IMG/VR virus record: IMGVR_UViG_3300044644_001101
Span: 1-25,258 of that record
Source: a virus
Length of the DNA stretch: 25,258 nt
Direction: 5' to 3' (one strand)
The position numbers were made by a program, and so were the translations under genes. Positions 12,535-19,766 of the stretch are shown here, piece by piece; position 1 is the first letter of the stretch, and the number at the start of each line of letters is the position of its first letter. The notes beneath the pieces were generated by a model. That model was given only the letters and a program-made list of their open reading frames with translations, was not told where the DNA came from and searched no databases.

Positions 12535-12893
12535 GTGAACCCGAATGCTCTCTTCAGAATATCAGACTGTGCTTTCGGATGTGTTATGCCGCGAGTTTTG
12601 CGTTTCGTCCGTTTTTGCCATCGCAGTGAATCGGACGGCAAAAAATCCACCACGCTCATCGTGTCCATTTTGACGCCTCGCGTAGCTGCCAGAATCGCAC
12701 TGTTTGCGTGCACTGTCGCGGCGATCGACGCGACTTGTTCCCAGTGCGATCCGAACGGCTCACACTGGTAATATGCCCACCATACTTCAAACACTCTTTC
12801 CGGAATTGAGTCTAACCACGCTTCCGGATCATCTATTCCAAGCTCGAGACAGACTCTGCAAGCGAACCTGAGACGGTGGTTGAGACGGACTCC
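12531..12893 (-). CDS. Tail assembly chaperone T region, expressed by -1 frameshift
   Basis: In the -1 frame relative to the G gene, this stretch encodes LELGIDDPEAWLDSIPERVF and then EVWWAYYQCEPFGSHWEQVA, the conserved GpT/DUF4035-like pattern of tail assembly proteins. The frame has no start with a good ribosome-binding site, but it is open from 12911, upstream of the G stop (12833). The run CTG-GGG-GAG (five G at 12892-12896) allows a -1 slip on the GGG codon, giving a 233-residue G-T fusion. An internal start near 12794 would lose the conserved residues, so frameshifting is preferred. Confidence 0.8.
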   Translation of the reverse strand, partial: GVRLNHRLRFACRVCLELGIDDPEAWLDSIPERVFEVWWAYYQCEPFGSHWEQVASIAATVHANSAILAATRGVKMDTMSVVDFLPSDSLRWQKRTKRKTRGITHPKAQSDILKRAFGFT

Positions 12894-13231
12894 CCCAGCA
12901 TCTCGGGAGCCTCACTGACTCGCGTAAACTGCTGGCATTCCTCAGACAGTTTTTGGTAGAACCCCAAATCGATCGACCCGAGCGACTTCAGTTCGGTGTC
13001 CTTGAACAGCCGCTCGCCCTCGTCATCGATCCACATGCGAGCAACAAGCAACAGAATCGCGTCGTTCAGATTTGTCGCGTTCCACTTTCCATCTTTGTCG
13101 ACAAGTGACATTTGATACTGAGAAAACTCCAGCGGTGTTGGACGTTGAATCCGCACCGCATTTCCGTTGATCTCAATATCTTTTGTCGCTCGCTTTGTGA
13201 GCTTGCCTAACGTCGCTCGCGTTAGCGTCAT
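12833..13231 (-). CDS. Tail assembly chaperone G-like protein
   Basis: A 132-residue protein with IEINGNAVRIQRPTPLEFSQ near the start and a helical, acidic C-terminal half. It lies between the tail tube region and the tape measure gene, where lambda-like phages keep the G/GT chaperone pair. Translation starts at a 4-bp overlap with the preceding stop. A -1 shift at codon 113 continues into the T frame. Confidence 0.8.
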   Translation of the reverse strand: MTLTRATLGKLTKRATKDIEINGNAVRIQRPTPLEFSQYQMSLVDKDGKWNATNLNDAILLLVARMWIDDEGERLFKDTELKSLGSIDLGFYQKLSEECQQFTRVSEAPEMLGESVSTTVSGSLAESVSSLE

Positions 13232-13497
13232 AGGTCGTCATCCTCTTGTGGTTGCAGGTCAATATCGACGGGCATGACAACGCCGCCGATGGTCAGTGCT
13301 GCCGTTTTATTAACGGCCTCGATCAGTTCGGCTTTCGTGTTGTCGTCAAAGGTGACGATACACTGCAGCCAGGAATCGGGTTCCTTTGGCAAATACCCAA
13401 CCTGAATGTCATCGCAAAACACGATCCATTGACCGTGGTCGACTGGCGTTCCGTTGGGTGATTCGCCCACGTGATCAATCAACTTGATATCCATCAT
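13228..13497 (-). CDS. Small phage protein between tail tube and chaperone
   Basis: An 89-residue acidic protein (MMDIKLIDHVGESPNGTPVD, then VFCDDIQVGYLPKEPDSWLQ) with a DDDL end. It is overlapped by 4 nt on both sides and so is part of the tail operon. No family recognised. The position suggests a minor tail or tail assembly role. Confidence 0.65.
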   Translation of the reverse strand: MMDIKLIDHVGESPNGTPVDHGQWIVFCDDIQVGYLPKEPDSWLQCIVTFDDNTKAELIEAVNKTAALTIGGVVMPVDIDLQPQEDDDL

Positions 13498-13946
13498 GCT
13501 TCCCGAGTCTGTGCGAGTGATTCACCAGTCATTTTGAGGGTAAATTCAGAGTCCATCGTTTCATTGTTGGCCATTTGAGGAAATGCCACACGGCTGAAAA
13601 ATGCTTTGCCGGTGATTGTGCCGCGAGTCACTCCGCTGGTTGCAGTGCTCACCTGCGGCAACGTGACCGTCACCGTTGCAACGGTGCCGTCGATAGGCGG
13701 AACTCCCAAGGCAGCACTGAACCGCACTACTCCGCTAATTTCGTTCGGGACGGCCAAATCATGCGGGTCAACTCGCATAAAGCCAGTATCGGACAACAGC
13801 GTGACGTCTCTTTCTCCGAGCGTCCATTCGCCGGGATTGATCGAGACGATGTTTCCAGCCCATGCAGTGGTGATGCCAGTGGTCTGTGCACCGCCCAAGG
13901 TGATCGTTGCTGTGTTTCCAGTTTTGAAACGTGTTCCGGTAGCCAT
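13494..13946 (-). CDS. Major tail tube protein
   Basis: A 150-residue beta-rich protein: TRFKTGNTATITLGG, NPGEWTLGERDVTLLSDTGF, then VPNEISGVVRFSAAL and SEFTLKMTGESLAQ at the end. The short size and position between the tail terminator and the chaperones fit the siphovirus tail tube family, which polymerises around the tape measure protein. It starts at ATG 13946, 3 nt after the DUF3168 gene's end. Confidence 0.75.
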   Translation of the reverse strand: MATGTRFKTGNTATITLGGAQTTGITTAWAGNIVSINPGEWTLGERDVTLLSDTGFMRVDPHDLAVPNEISGVVRFSAALGVPPIDGTVATVTVTLPQVSTATSGVTRGTITGKAFFSRVAFPQMANNETMDSEFTLKMTGESLAQTREA

Positions 13947-13948
13947 GT

Positions 13949-14377
13949 TCAGATTGTCTCCTGATATGCGATCATGTAATCAAAAACGGTCAGGTAGCGA
14001 TGTTCCTGTGAACCATCCGTCGGCCGCTCATCCAATGTCTGGATGCCTCCGGAAATCATCACAGATTCAATAAACACACCACCCATTGCTCCGGTATAAC
14101 CCTGCAGATTACTTGTCCTCACGGCTTCTGCGATCAGATTCGCACCGGCTCGTGTCGATGCAAACGCAGTGAACTCAACTCTGCTTCTGACGATTCCTGC
14201 CAGTCCGTTAATCAAATGATCGTGAATGGTGCTGATGACTGTGTAAGTCAACGCTCCGCCAGTTCGTATTGTGTAGCCCTGTGGCAGCACGTCTGGATAG
14301 ATCCGGCTTGACACCAGCGCCGCTACGCCGGTGTTCGCTGCTAGGTATCCTCGTACTGCACTGCCGATGTCCGCCAT
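13949..14377 (-). CDS. Tail completion/terminator protein (DUF3168-like)
   Basis: A 142-residue protein with the family pattern: GSAVRGYLAANTGVAALVSS, RIYPDVLPQG, ALTYTVIS and VEFTAFASTRAGANLIAEAV. DUF3168 proteins cap the tail tube and join tail to head. It begins at a TAATG overlap with the gp10-like gene, in the expected order gp10-like, terminator, tube. Confidence 0.85.
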   Translation of the reverse strand: MADIGSAVRGYLAANTGVAALVSSRIYPDVLPQGYTIRTGGALTYTVISTIHDHLINGLAGIVRSRVEFTAFASTRAGANLIAEAVRTSNLQGYTGAMGGVFIESVMISGGIQTLDERPTDGSQEHRYLTVFDYMIAYQETI

Positions 14378-14919
14378 TAGTTGGCCGCCTGTTTTGCGGC
14401 TGCATCAATTCCCGCTTTCAAACTTGCTTTTACTGCCGATGCTGCTGCCGATTTTGTTTCGTCCGCCGTTCGTTTGACGAATTGATTTACCTTTCGCACC
14501 GTTCCAGCATCGCGACCCCACAACACTTTTCGATTGTGATCCCGCGAAAACAGATTTCCGTGACCGCCTCCGTCACTGTACGATGGTCCCACCAATCCCA
14601 GACGGCCGACGATTTGCCCGAATTTGCGTTGTGGACGCACGACAGAGCGAATCGTGGTTTTGAGCTTTTTGGCACCACTCCATTTCTGTTTCGTTTTTGC
14701 TGACTGCTGTCGTCTGCCGTCCTGACTTTCTGGCGTGTTGGCAATCATTGCCGACTCAACCGGACGGCTGCCCGCCTCAATCGCTTTTGTCAAAACTGTT
14801 GTTTGCACCTCGTACACCAACTTCTGCAGCGACTGCACTAACTCATCACCGTTAATCAATTCCATGCCGACCGACACGCCATGCCGTCGGCCGACAGTTT
14901 GTTTTCGAGGTCTGGCCAT
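14377..14919 (-). CDS. HK97 gp10-like minor head-tail protein
   Basis: A 180-residue basic protein: GMELINGDELVQSLQKLVYE, then ESAMIANTPESQDGRRQQSA and many Lys/Arg residues, as in HK97 gp10-family proteins. ATG 14919 forms a TAATG overlap with the preceding adaptor gene; the frame is also open 7 codons upstream. Gp10-like proteins act in head-tail joining or tail completion. Confidence 0.8.
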   Translation of the reverse strand: MARPRKQTVGRRHGVSVGMELINGDELVQSLQKLVYEVQTTVLTKAIEAGSRPVESAMIANTPESQDGRRQQSAKTKQKWSGAKKLKTTIRSVVRPQRKFGQIVGRLGLVGPSYSDGGGHGNLFSRDHNRKVLWGRDAGTVRKVNQFVKRTADETKSAAASAVKASLKAGIDAAAKQAAN

Positions 14920-15266
14920 TACAGCACCACCGATTTGCAATAAAGTTCGCGATACCGATCCATTCCCTGCACCGGCTTAACGTAGACGATGTAGAATCGC
15001 TGCCCCTCGAAGTCGATCGCCATTTCTGGCGTGTAGCCGCTTCGGTACCGCACGGTGAAAATCGCACTGATACCAGCCTCCACCTGTCTACCTCTTGCTC
15101 CTTCTCCGCCAGTTGTCGGTTCCATCTTTGCCGGTTCATCGGCTAACCAACGATTGACCGTCACCACAGGCTGGCCAGCAGCGTCCTGAGTCGTAGTTTC
15201 CACGCTGACCGTGATGCGGTGCCGCATTGTCCCGAGCCGGAATTTTCGTTCAGGGCGAAACGTCAT
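14919..15266 (-). CDS. Head-tail adaptor (PF05521-like)
   Basis: A 115-residue protein with RLGTMRHRITVSVETTTQDA, GQPVVTVNRWL, and RYRSGYTPEMAIDFEGQRFY, the signature of the head-tail adaptor family (SPP1 gp16/HK97-like stopper). It overlaps the connector gene stop by 4 nt. It is expected to close the portal channel and bind the tail. Confidence 0.88.
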   Translation of the reverse strand: MTFRPERKFRLGTMRHRITVSVETTTQDAAGQPVVTVNRWLADEPAKMEPTTGGEGARGRQVEAGISAIFTVRYRSGYTPEMAIDFEGQRFYIVYVKPVQGMDRYRELYCKSVVL

Positions 15267-15895
15267 GGATAACTGGCTCTCATTTTTTTGGCCACCAACG
15301 CCTCATAAGCTTTTCGTTCTCCCGGTGAAGCAATCATGTCTCTGTCTTCAAACCGATTCGCCAGGCTAAGCTTGATTGCCATGCGATCCAATTCCGGACA
15401 CGCGGCCGACGTCGTTCCATAGCCTGCCGTGTAAGTAATTCGCACGGCCTCACTACGATCCTGCAGCACAGGCTTTACAAATGTGTCCAGAAATCGCACC
15501 TCGTCGCCATTCAGATAATATTCCGACGAGGAAATAGTCTGTTCCGTTCCTGCGGCATCCATGTATTTGACCGACGATATCGCAATGACCGGCCGAACCG
15601 TCAACGTGATGACCTCCAGCAGTTTTGGCAGCCGATGCTCGAGCGTGCGTGTGATCAGTGCTATTGACGTGTCTCGTTCCCATTCCTCACGCGCGGCCGC
15701 GATGATTGACACAAGTTCCGTGTCGTGGCTATCGTCGCTTGCCCCGATGCTGAGCTGTGCTTTCGCTTCTGCGATCGTTACTGGTTCGCTGGTCGGTGGT
15801 GTCACTACTCTGACCGTGTGGCGAATCTCCTGATCCTTGATTCGCGTCGTTCGGCTCGGGTAATAATCTTGCCACGTTGTTGCGTTGCAGAACAT
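15263..15895 (-). CDS. Gp6-like head-tail connector
   Basis: A 210-residue protein with VVTPPTSEPVTIAEAKAQLS and a helical body (HDTELVSIIAAAREEWERDT), the gp6-like connector pattern that forms a ring under the portal. ATG 15895 has GGAGG 8 nt upstream. It overlaps the preceding small gene by 167 nt in another frame, an unusually long overlap, and its first 30 residues (MFCNATTWQDYYPSR...) are an extension before the conserved start. Confidence 0.85.
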   Translation of the reverse strand: MFCNATTWQDYYPSRTTRIKDQEIRHTVRVVTPPTSEPVTIAEAKAQLSIGASDDSHDTELVSIIAAAREEWERDTSIALITRTLEHRLPKLLEVITLTVRPVIAISSVKYMDAAGTEQTISSSEYYLNGDEVRFLDTFVKPVLQDRSEAVRITYTAGYGTTSAACPELDRMAIKLSLANRFEDRDMIASPGERKAYEALVAKKMRASYP

Positions 15896-15980
15896 CAAAC
15901 ACACCTCCGCCTATCACATCCAACTGGAACCGAGAACCCATACGATAACCGCGCCAGTCCTGCATTAACTCGACTTGCAT
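15729..15980 (-). CDS. Small head-tail region protein, overlaps connector gene
   Basis: An 83-residue product. Its first 42 residues (MQVELMQDWRGYRMGSRFQL, then DVLQRNNVARLLPEPN) match the type of small protein often seen just before gp6-like connectors. The second half is Ser/Asp/Arg-rich and encoded within the connector gene, so it may be an unselected tail. ATG 15980 overlaps the glycosyltransferase stop by 16 nt. Its function is unknown. Confidence 0.55.
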   Translation of the reverse strand: MQVELMQDWRGYRMGSRFQLDVIGGGVFDVLQRNNVARLLPEPNDANQGSGDSPHGQSSDTTDQRTSNDRRSESTAQHRGKRR

Positions 15981-16627
15981 GATTCAATCCATTCGTTCGG
16001 GTATGCGTGCACAGCTTCGTATGAGGTAGGGTCCACCATAACAACCATTTCCTCGAGATGTCCGATTCGCGTCTGGGGATCGAGATAGACGGTGTTGCCG
16101 GCTTTCTCCCATTGCTTCCAAAACCAGATGTCGTCATCGATTCGCAGATCACCCCATTCGCCGTGTTCGTCTGGCTGTGACCAGAACCAGGGCTTTGGTA
16201 CGTCCTTTAGTTTTCGCAGATCGATTACGGTTAGGCCGAAGTGTGCGGTTGAGACCTGCAACGGCTCGCCCGTTACCTCGACTGATGATTTTCCTTTGAT
16301 GCTCGCCAACATCGTCTTATTGCCACGTCGGATCTGCATTGATGCGAGTGCGTCAATGTGCGGATTTGCTTCAAGCGTTCCAAGCAGCCGCATGATGTCT
16401 GAATCTGTGAACAGAGAATCTCCATCACAGATCACAGCAATATCCACTTCGCGTTCTACGGCCTGCTGCAACATCCGCTGCATGCATTGGCCATAGAACA
16501 CACCTTGCGAATCCTGTAGAGGAATCTTTGCGGATACAAATGCCGCATCAATGTGGTCTCGACAGAGTCCGTTGATATATCGCGGCGATGTCATCATCCC
16601 GCACACTTTGACAGATTTTAAGGTCAC
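15965..16627 (-). CDS. Glycosyltransferase-like protein (GT-A fold)
   Basis: A 220-residue protein with the metal-binding DXD motif at D68-G-D70 (VDIAVICDGDSLF), a second acidic cluster DDD at 164-166 before IWFWKQWEKAGNTVYLD, and RIGH ending at H190, a plausible third metal ligand. This is the core of GT-A (family 2-like) sugar transferases, without an obvious membrane segment. The start is GTG 16627 with GGAG 7 nt upstream. Its place among head genes suggests that the phage decorates its virion, but it could act on host polysaccharide. Confidence 0.75.
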   Translation of the reverse strand: MTLKSVKVCGMMTSPRYINGLCRDHIDAAFVSAKIPLQDSQGVFYGQCMQRMLQQAVEREVDIAVICDGDSLFTDSDIMRLLGTLEANPHIDALASMQIRRGNKTMLASIKGKSSVEVTGEPLQVSTAHFGLTVIDLRKLKDVPKPWFWSQPDEHGEWGDLRIDDDIWFWKQWEKAGNTVYLDPQTRIGHLEEMVVMVDPTSYEAVHAYPNEWIESCKSS

Positions 16628-16656
16628 TCGTTTGCTCCGGGTGTTGTGAGAATGTT

Positions 16657-17100
16657 TCAGCCAATCGCGACGAAGTCCGCCTGTCCTGTGGTGCCTGATG
16701 GGTTCGTGTCCAGCACCAAATCAGCCACTGCCGACAGTGCTACCACACTGTTCGTGGTGTGAGTGCCAGGCGTCGCGAACAGGCGGATATAACGCTTTCG
16801 CGTACCGTCCTGATTCACATGAAATTTTGCGACACGCCCGGCTGTGGTCGACAGTGTGACCGACAGCTGCATCGTGGTTGTCGAAATGTCTGTGAAGTCG
16901 GTTGTGGTTGTGGTGTCCGATTCCTGAATCTTGACCACGACCGGAGCGGCGTTTGTGTTTGCTGCTGCTGAAGTGGTAAGAATGATCGTCGCGTAATCCG
17001 CGTTACGCATATCAACAATGGATCCAGCAACCGTGGCAGTTGCGGCTGCCGTCTGCGATGACAGTGCAATCACTGCCTGAGTCATTTGATTCGGTTTCAT
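16657..17100 (-). CDS. Putative head decoration protein
   Basis: A 147-residue Ala/Thr/Val-rich, beta-type protein, with SQTAAATATVAGSIVDMRNA, IQESDTTTTTDFTDIST and KRYIRLFATPG. It follows the capsid gene after a hairpin, the position of capsid-associated or cement proteins. No precise family recognised. Confidence 0.6.
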   Translation of the reverse strand: MKPNQMTQAVIALSSQTAAATATVAGSIVDMRNADYATIILTTSAAANTNAAPVVVKIQESDTTTTTDFTDISTTTMQLSVTLSTTAGRVAKFHVNQDGTRKRYIRLFATPGTHTTNSVVALSAVADLVLDTNPSGTTGQADFVAIG

Positions 17101-17143
17101 GTTTTTACCTTATGAAAATGATTTCGTTTTGTTCTCAGAAAGA

Positions 17144-17171
17144 CCGGAACGCCAGCGAACCAGCGTTCCGG
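17144..17171 (-). terminator. Hairpin after the capsid gene
   Basis: CCGGAACGC (17144-17152) pairs exactly with GCGTTCCGG (17163-17171) over 9 bp. The minus strand then reads TCTTTCT, a weak T-tract. It is likely a partial terminator or a 3' stabilising hairpin that raises capsid mRNA relative to downstream genes. Confidence 0.55.
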
Positions 17172-17205
17172 CCGGGTCCACCCGGAGCGACGAGTGGGTC
17201 AGTTA

Positions 17206-18555
17206 TCAGCCCATCTGAATCATCAGCAGCGGACCTGCAGCCGAAGCCGTTCCGCGTTCATGCACGTTGATGTCGAAACGCTCCGTCACTCGCAACGCCA
17301 AAGCGTCCTGAGCAAAGTACAGCGATTCGTCAGCCCGCAGCGTCACGCCGCGACGTGTGCCCATCGTGGCAGCCATTGCCAGATCACCGAAGTAGGCAAT
17401 CTTGGTTCCGGACGATGCCGTTGACGGCAGTGTCTGAATAAACCGCACTGGATAGCCAAGAAACTGCAGCACAGGGCCGCTTCCCAGATCTTGCACGGTG
17501 TTTCCACCGGCAGCCATCTGCAGGCGTCCCATAGACGCATGGTAGACGGCTTTGTGCACGTACCACGCTGGCTGAATGCCTGGGAATTCTGGCAGTTTGC
17601 CGACGGCTTCCTGAAACGTGCCGATCAGCAAATTGGACAGGGCCGTAACGCCGGTTGCCGTGACGATTGACCCTGCAGCCAGGGCATTCGCCACACCCGT
17701 GATACCTCCGAACGTGCTGGTAGCATCACCGAGAAAACCGCACTGGTCTTCACGGACTGCCAGAGCGTAGGCAAACTCCCGAGCGTAGTAATCCGCGACT
17801 GAAATGATTGAATCTTCATTCAGTTCGCTGGAATACTGCGTCAGAGCAGCCAATTTCTTGGCTTCCAGTCGCACTTGATCCAATGCGGTGACGGATGTCG
17901 TGATCGTGTCATTCTGTCCCACGAAATACGTGGTGAATCCAGACACGCGACGAGGAACAAGCGAAACGTCTGAAGTCATTGGCCAGTTCATGGCGTAACG
18001 CCGGAACATGCCGAATTCCTCCTTCAGGTCGATGAGAGCGTTTTCCAACACTTCCGGGACGAGGTAGCCGCCATTGCTGTTGTCGTCGCTGCTGTGCTGC
18101 ATGGATACGCCATGATCCTGCAGCCACATTTTAGACTTCTGATCACCACCGATGGCAGCCATCAAGAAACGGCCGGTCAGATAGGCGTTAGCTTCTGCGT
18201 CTGGCCCCTTGAAGTGCTTGACAGTGCCGTGACGCTTCGCAGTCGCGGGGACTTTGACGCGAGGCGGGTCTGCCGTGGCAATTGCCGTGCTATCGGTCTG
18301 GCCGCCGACTTCAATTGAGCCGATCGAGCGAACTCGAGCGGCTGAATTCTGCGACATCCGTGCCGCTCGCTTTTCGTCTGCGTAGAGTTTCTGCAGAACT
18401 CCGGGCTTGTCGTCCGTGCCCTGAATGCGATCAACTTCAGCAGTTTCTTCTGCCGTCAGATCGCGGTTCTCCTCTTTTGCCAGAGCAACAATTGCGTCGA
18501 CTTTGCCAAGCTCTTCGTCGATCTGCTCACGAATTACCTTGAGATTCCAAATCAT
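17206..18555 (-). CDS. HK97-fold major capsid protein
   Basis: A 449-residue protein. The first ~115 residues are a helical, charged N-terminal region (IREQIDEELGKVDAIVALAK, EETAEVDRIQ) like the scaffolding delta domain cut off by the head protease. The body then shows typical HK97-family segments: GGYLVPEVLENALIDLKEEF, SEDNIISVADYY-like (NEDSIISVADYYAREF) and AYFGDLAMAATMGTRRGVTL. ATG 18555 has AAGGA 9 nt upstream; GTG 18561 lies too close to it. It has its own promoter at 18712-18741 with a terminator-like leader between. Confidence 0.93.
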   Translation of the reverse strand: MIWNLKVIREQIDEELGKVDAIVALAKEENRDLTAEETAEVDRIQGTDDKPGVLQKLYADEKRAARMSQNSAARVRSIGSIEVGGQTDSTAIATADPPRVKVPATAKRHGTVKHFKGPDAEANAYLTGRFLMAAIGGDQKSKMWLQDHGVSMQHSSDDNSNGGYLVPEVLENALIDLKEEFGMFRRYAMNWPMTSDVSLVPRRVSGFTTYFVGQNDTITTSVTALDQVRLEAKKLAALTQYSSELNEDSIISVADYYAREFAYALAVREDQCGFLGDATSTFGGITGVANALAAGSIVTATGVTALSNLLIGTFQEAVGKLPEFPGIQPAWYVHKAVYHASMGRLQMAAGGNTVQDLGSGPVLQFLGYPVRFIQTLPSTASSGTKIAYFGDLAMAATMGTRRGVTLRADESLYFAQDALALRVTERFDINVHERGTASAAGPLLMIQMG

Positions 18556-18597
18556 TTTCACGGTTCCTTGAGTCGTTGTTATGCCGACTCAGGCCAT

Positions 18598-18654
18598 GAA
18601 AAAAGCGGCGCAAAAAGTCGGCGAATTGGTTTCGCTTTGACTTTTCCGGCCGCT
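18598..18654 (-). terminator. Strong nested terminator in the capsid leader
   Basis: Three nested stems, AGCGGC/GCCGCT (6 bp), AAAAGTC/GACTTTT (7 bp) and GCGAA/TTCGC (5 bp), form one long hairpin at 18604-18654. It is followed on the minus strand by TTTTTT. It lies between a strong promoter and the capsid start, so it can end a ~105-nt transcript or attenuate capsid transcription. Confidence 0.8.
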
Positions 18655-18705
18655 AACGAGTTGCTCAGAAAATTCGTGTTCGATGCGGGATGTCTCCCCC
18701 GCGTG
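18600..18705 (-). ncRNA. Candidate small RNA or capsid leader RNA
   Basis: A complete minus-strand transcription unit of about 105 nt: it begins about 7 nt below the promoter (18712-18741), contains a 5-bp hairpin (GCGGG/CCCGC, 18685-18702) and ends at the nested terminator (18598-18654). No credible ORF is present. It could be a stand-alone phage small RNA or the attenuated leader of the capsid mRNA. Confidence 0.45.
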
Positions 18706-18711
18706 ATTGTG

Positions 18712-18741
18712 ATTCTAGGCTACTTCCGTCAGTTATGTCAA
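18712..18741 (-). promoter_or_regulatory. Sigma70-type promoter upstream of the capsid gene
   Basis: On the minus strand TTGACA (18736-18741, perfect) and TAGAAT (18712-18717, 5 of 6) are separated by 18 nt, with an AT-rich stretch upstream. It is the best promoter match in the window and points to the capsid gene. Confidence 0.8.
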
Positions 18742-18755
18742 TATATTTTTGCGAC

Positions 18756-18947
18756 TTAGCACTTACCGCCGCATTGAGGACAAATACCGGGGTTTCGACC
18801 ACCGGCACAAATCAGCCAGACGATCAGCCATAATCCGCCGGTGAGCAAGCTTAGCAATAAATGCAGTACATGGTTTGCTGTCCGCACATCCGCGACAACT
18901 CGCTTGTGGCATTGTTTACAGTTACGAGCTTCTTTAATCATCGCCAT
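18756..18947 (-). CDS. Small zinc-ribbon membrane protein (moron-like)
   Basis: A 63-residue protein with CKQC near the N-terminus, two hydrophobic helices in the middle (VLHLLLSLLTGGLWLIVWLI) and CPQCGGKC at the end: a split zinc ribbon around a membrane hairpin. ATG 18947 has GGGAGA about 7 nt upstream. It is a non-structural-looking gene inserted between the head protease and capsid, with a terminator on each side, the layout of a moron. It may change the host envelope, but the function is unknown. Confidence 0.7.
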   Translation of the reverse strand: MAMIKEARNCKQCHKRVVADVRTANHVLHLLLSLLTGGLWLIVWLICAGGRNPGICPQCGGKC

Positions 18948-18960
18948 AACGAGTCTCCCA

Positions 18961-19002
18961 ATAAAAAACCCGCTCACGAGTGGTCAGGCTCGTGGCGGGT
19001 TT
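18961..19002 (-). terminator. Rho-independent terminator after the head protease
   Basis: AAACCCGC-T-CACGAG (18966-18980) pairs with CTCGTG-GCGGGTTT (18989-19002) over 14 bp with one bulged base and an 8-nt loop; the minus strand then reads TTTATT. It sits just before the zinc-ribbon gene start (18947). A weak promoter (TTGGTC 19046-19051, 17 nt, AATAAT 19023-19028) lies upstream of it, so this may also be an attenuator for that gene. Confidence 0.85.
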
Positions 19003-19097
19003 CTTAACACGGCCGGAACCGCATTATTTATTGTTTACCATTTCTGACCAAATGGCTGTGCTGCAATCGTAAGTTTAGCAGGCCCACTGATCAAGCG

Positions 19098-19766
19098 TTA
19101 TCGGCCGAACATCGCTTTTAATTGTTGGAGTCGTATTTCGCGTGATGCAATTACTGCGGGAGTCCTGCTGCCTGCGTGCGGCTCATGAGGGTGAGTCTTA
19201 TCAGGCTTTCCGCCATACATCGCTTTGGCAAACGCTGGCGCGTCGACGACAATATCACCGACCTCTGTGGCAAAGCCGGCAGCGACTGCCTCAGAGGCTG
19301 TGTACCATGTTTCCGCGTCAAGGATTTCTTTAACTGCGTTGCGGGTTTTCTTTGTTCGTTCTGTGTAGGCGTCAAGAATGGAATCGCGATATTTATCCAG
19401 CACGTCGGCCGTTTTGCGAAGCTCTTCTGCAGATCCCATGGCCATCGTCCAAGGATTGTGCACCATCATCATCGCGTTTTTTGCCATGACGACACGATCA
19501 CCAGCCATGGCGATGTAGCTGGCGATTGAGTAAGCTGATGAATCCACTACGACGTCAACGCCGCCCTGATGCCGCTTGAGTGCGTTGAAGATTGCCCGCC
19601 CTTCGTCGACGCTGCCACCAGGTGATGAAATTCGCAGCGTAACTCTGCGCCCAGACATTTTGGCCAAATCAGGCAGCACTGTGGATGCGTCGATCATTCC
19701 CCAGAATGAGGAACCGATAGCGTCATAAAGAAAGATTTCGCCTGTTTCGTGATCAGCTTGGTACAT
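19098..19766 (-). CDS. ClpP-like head maturation protease
   Basis: A 222-residue protein of the ClpP/crotonase-fold phage protease family (S14-like). SSPGGSVDEG (47-56) forms the oxyanion region, S80 in SSAYSIASYIA fits the nucleophile, H103 in MMMVHNPW the histidine, and LDAETWYTASEAVAAGF the C-terminal acidic region. It cuts the capsid delta domain and itself after prohead assembly. ATG 19766 with AAAAGG 9 nt upstream is preferred; TTG 19802 and ATG 19796 overlap the methyltransferase more deeply. Confidence 0.93.
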   Translation of the reverse strand: MYQADHETGEIFLYDAIGSSFWGMIDASTVLPDLAKMSGRRVTLRISSPGGSVDEGRAIFNALKRHQGGVDVVVDSSAYSIASYIAMAGDRVVMAKNAMMMVHNPWTMAMGSAEELRKTADVLDKYRDSILDAYTERTKKTRNAVKEILDAETWYTASEAVAAGFATEVGDIVVDAPAFAKAMYGGKPDKTHPHEPHAGSRTPAVIASREIRLQQLKAMFGR

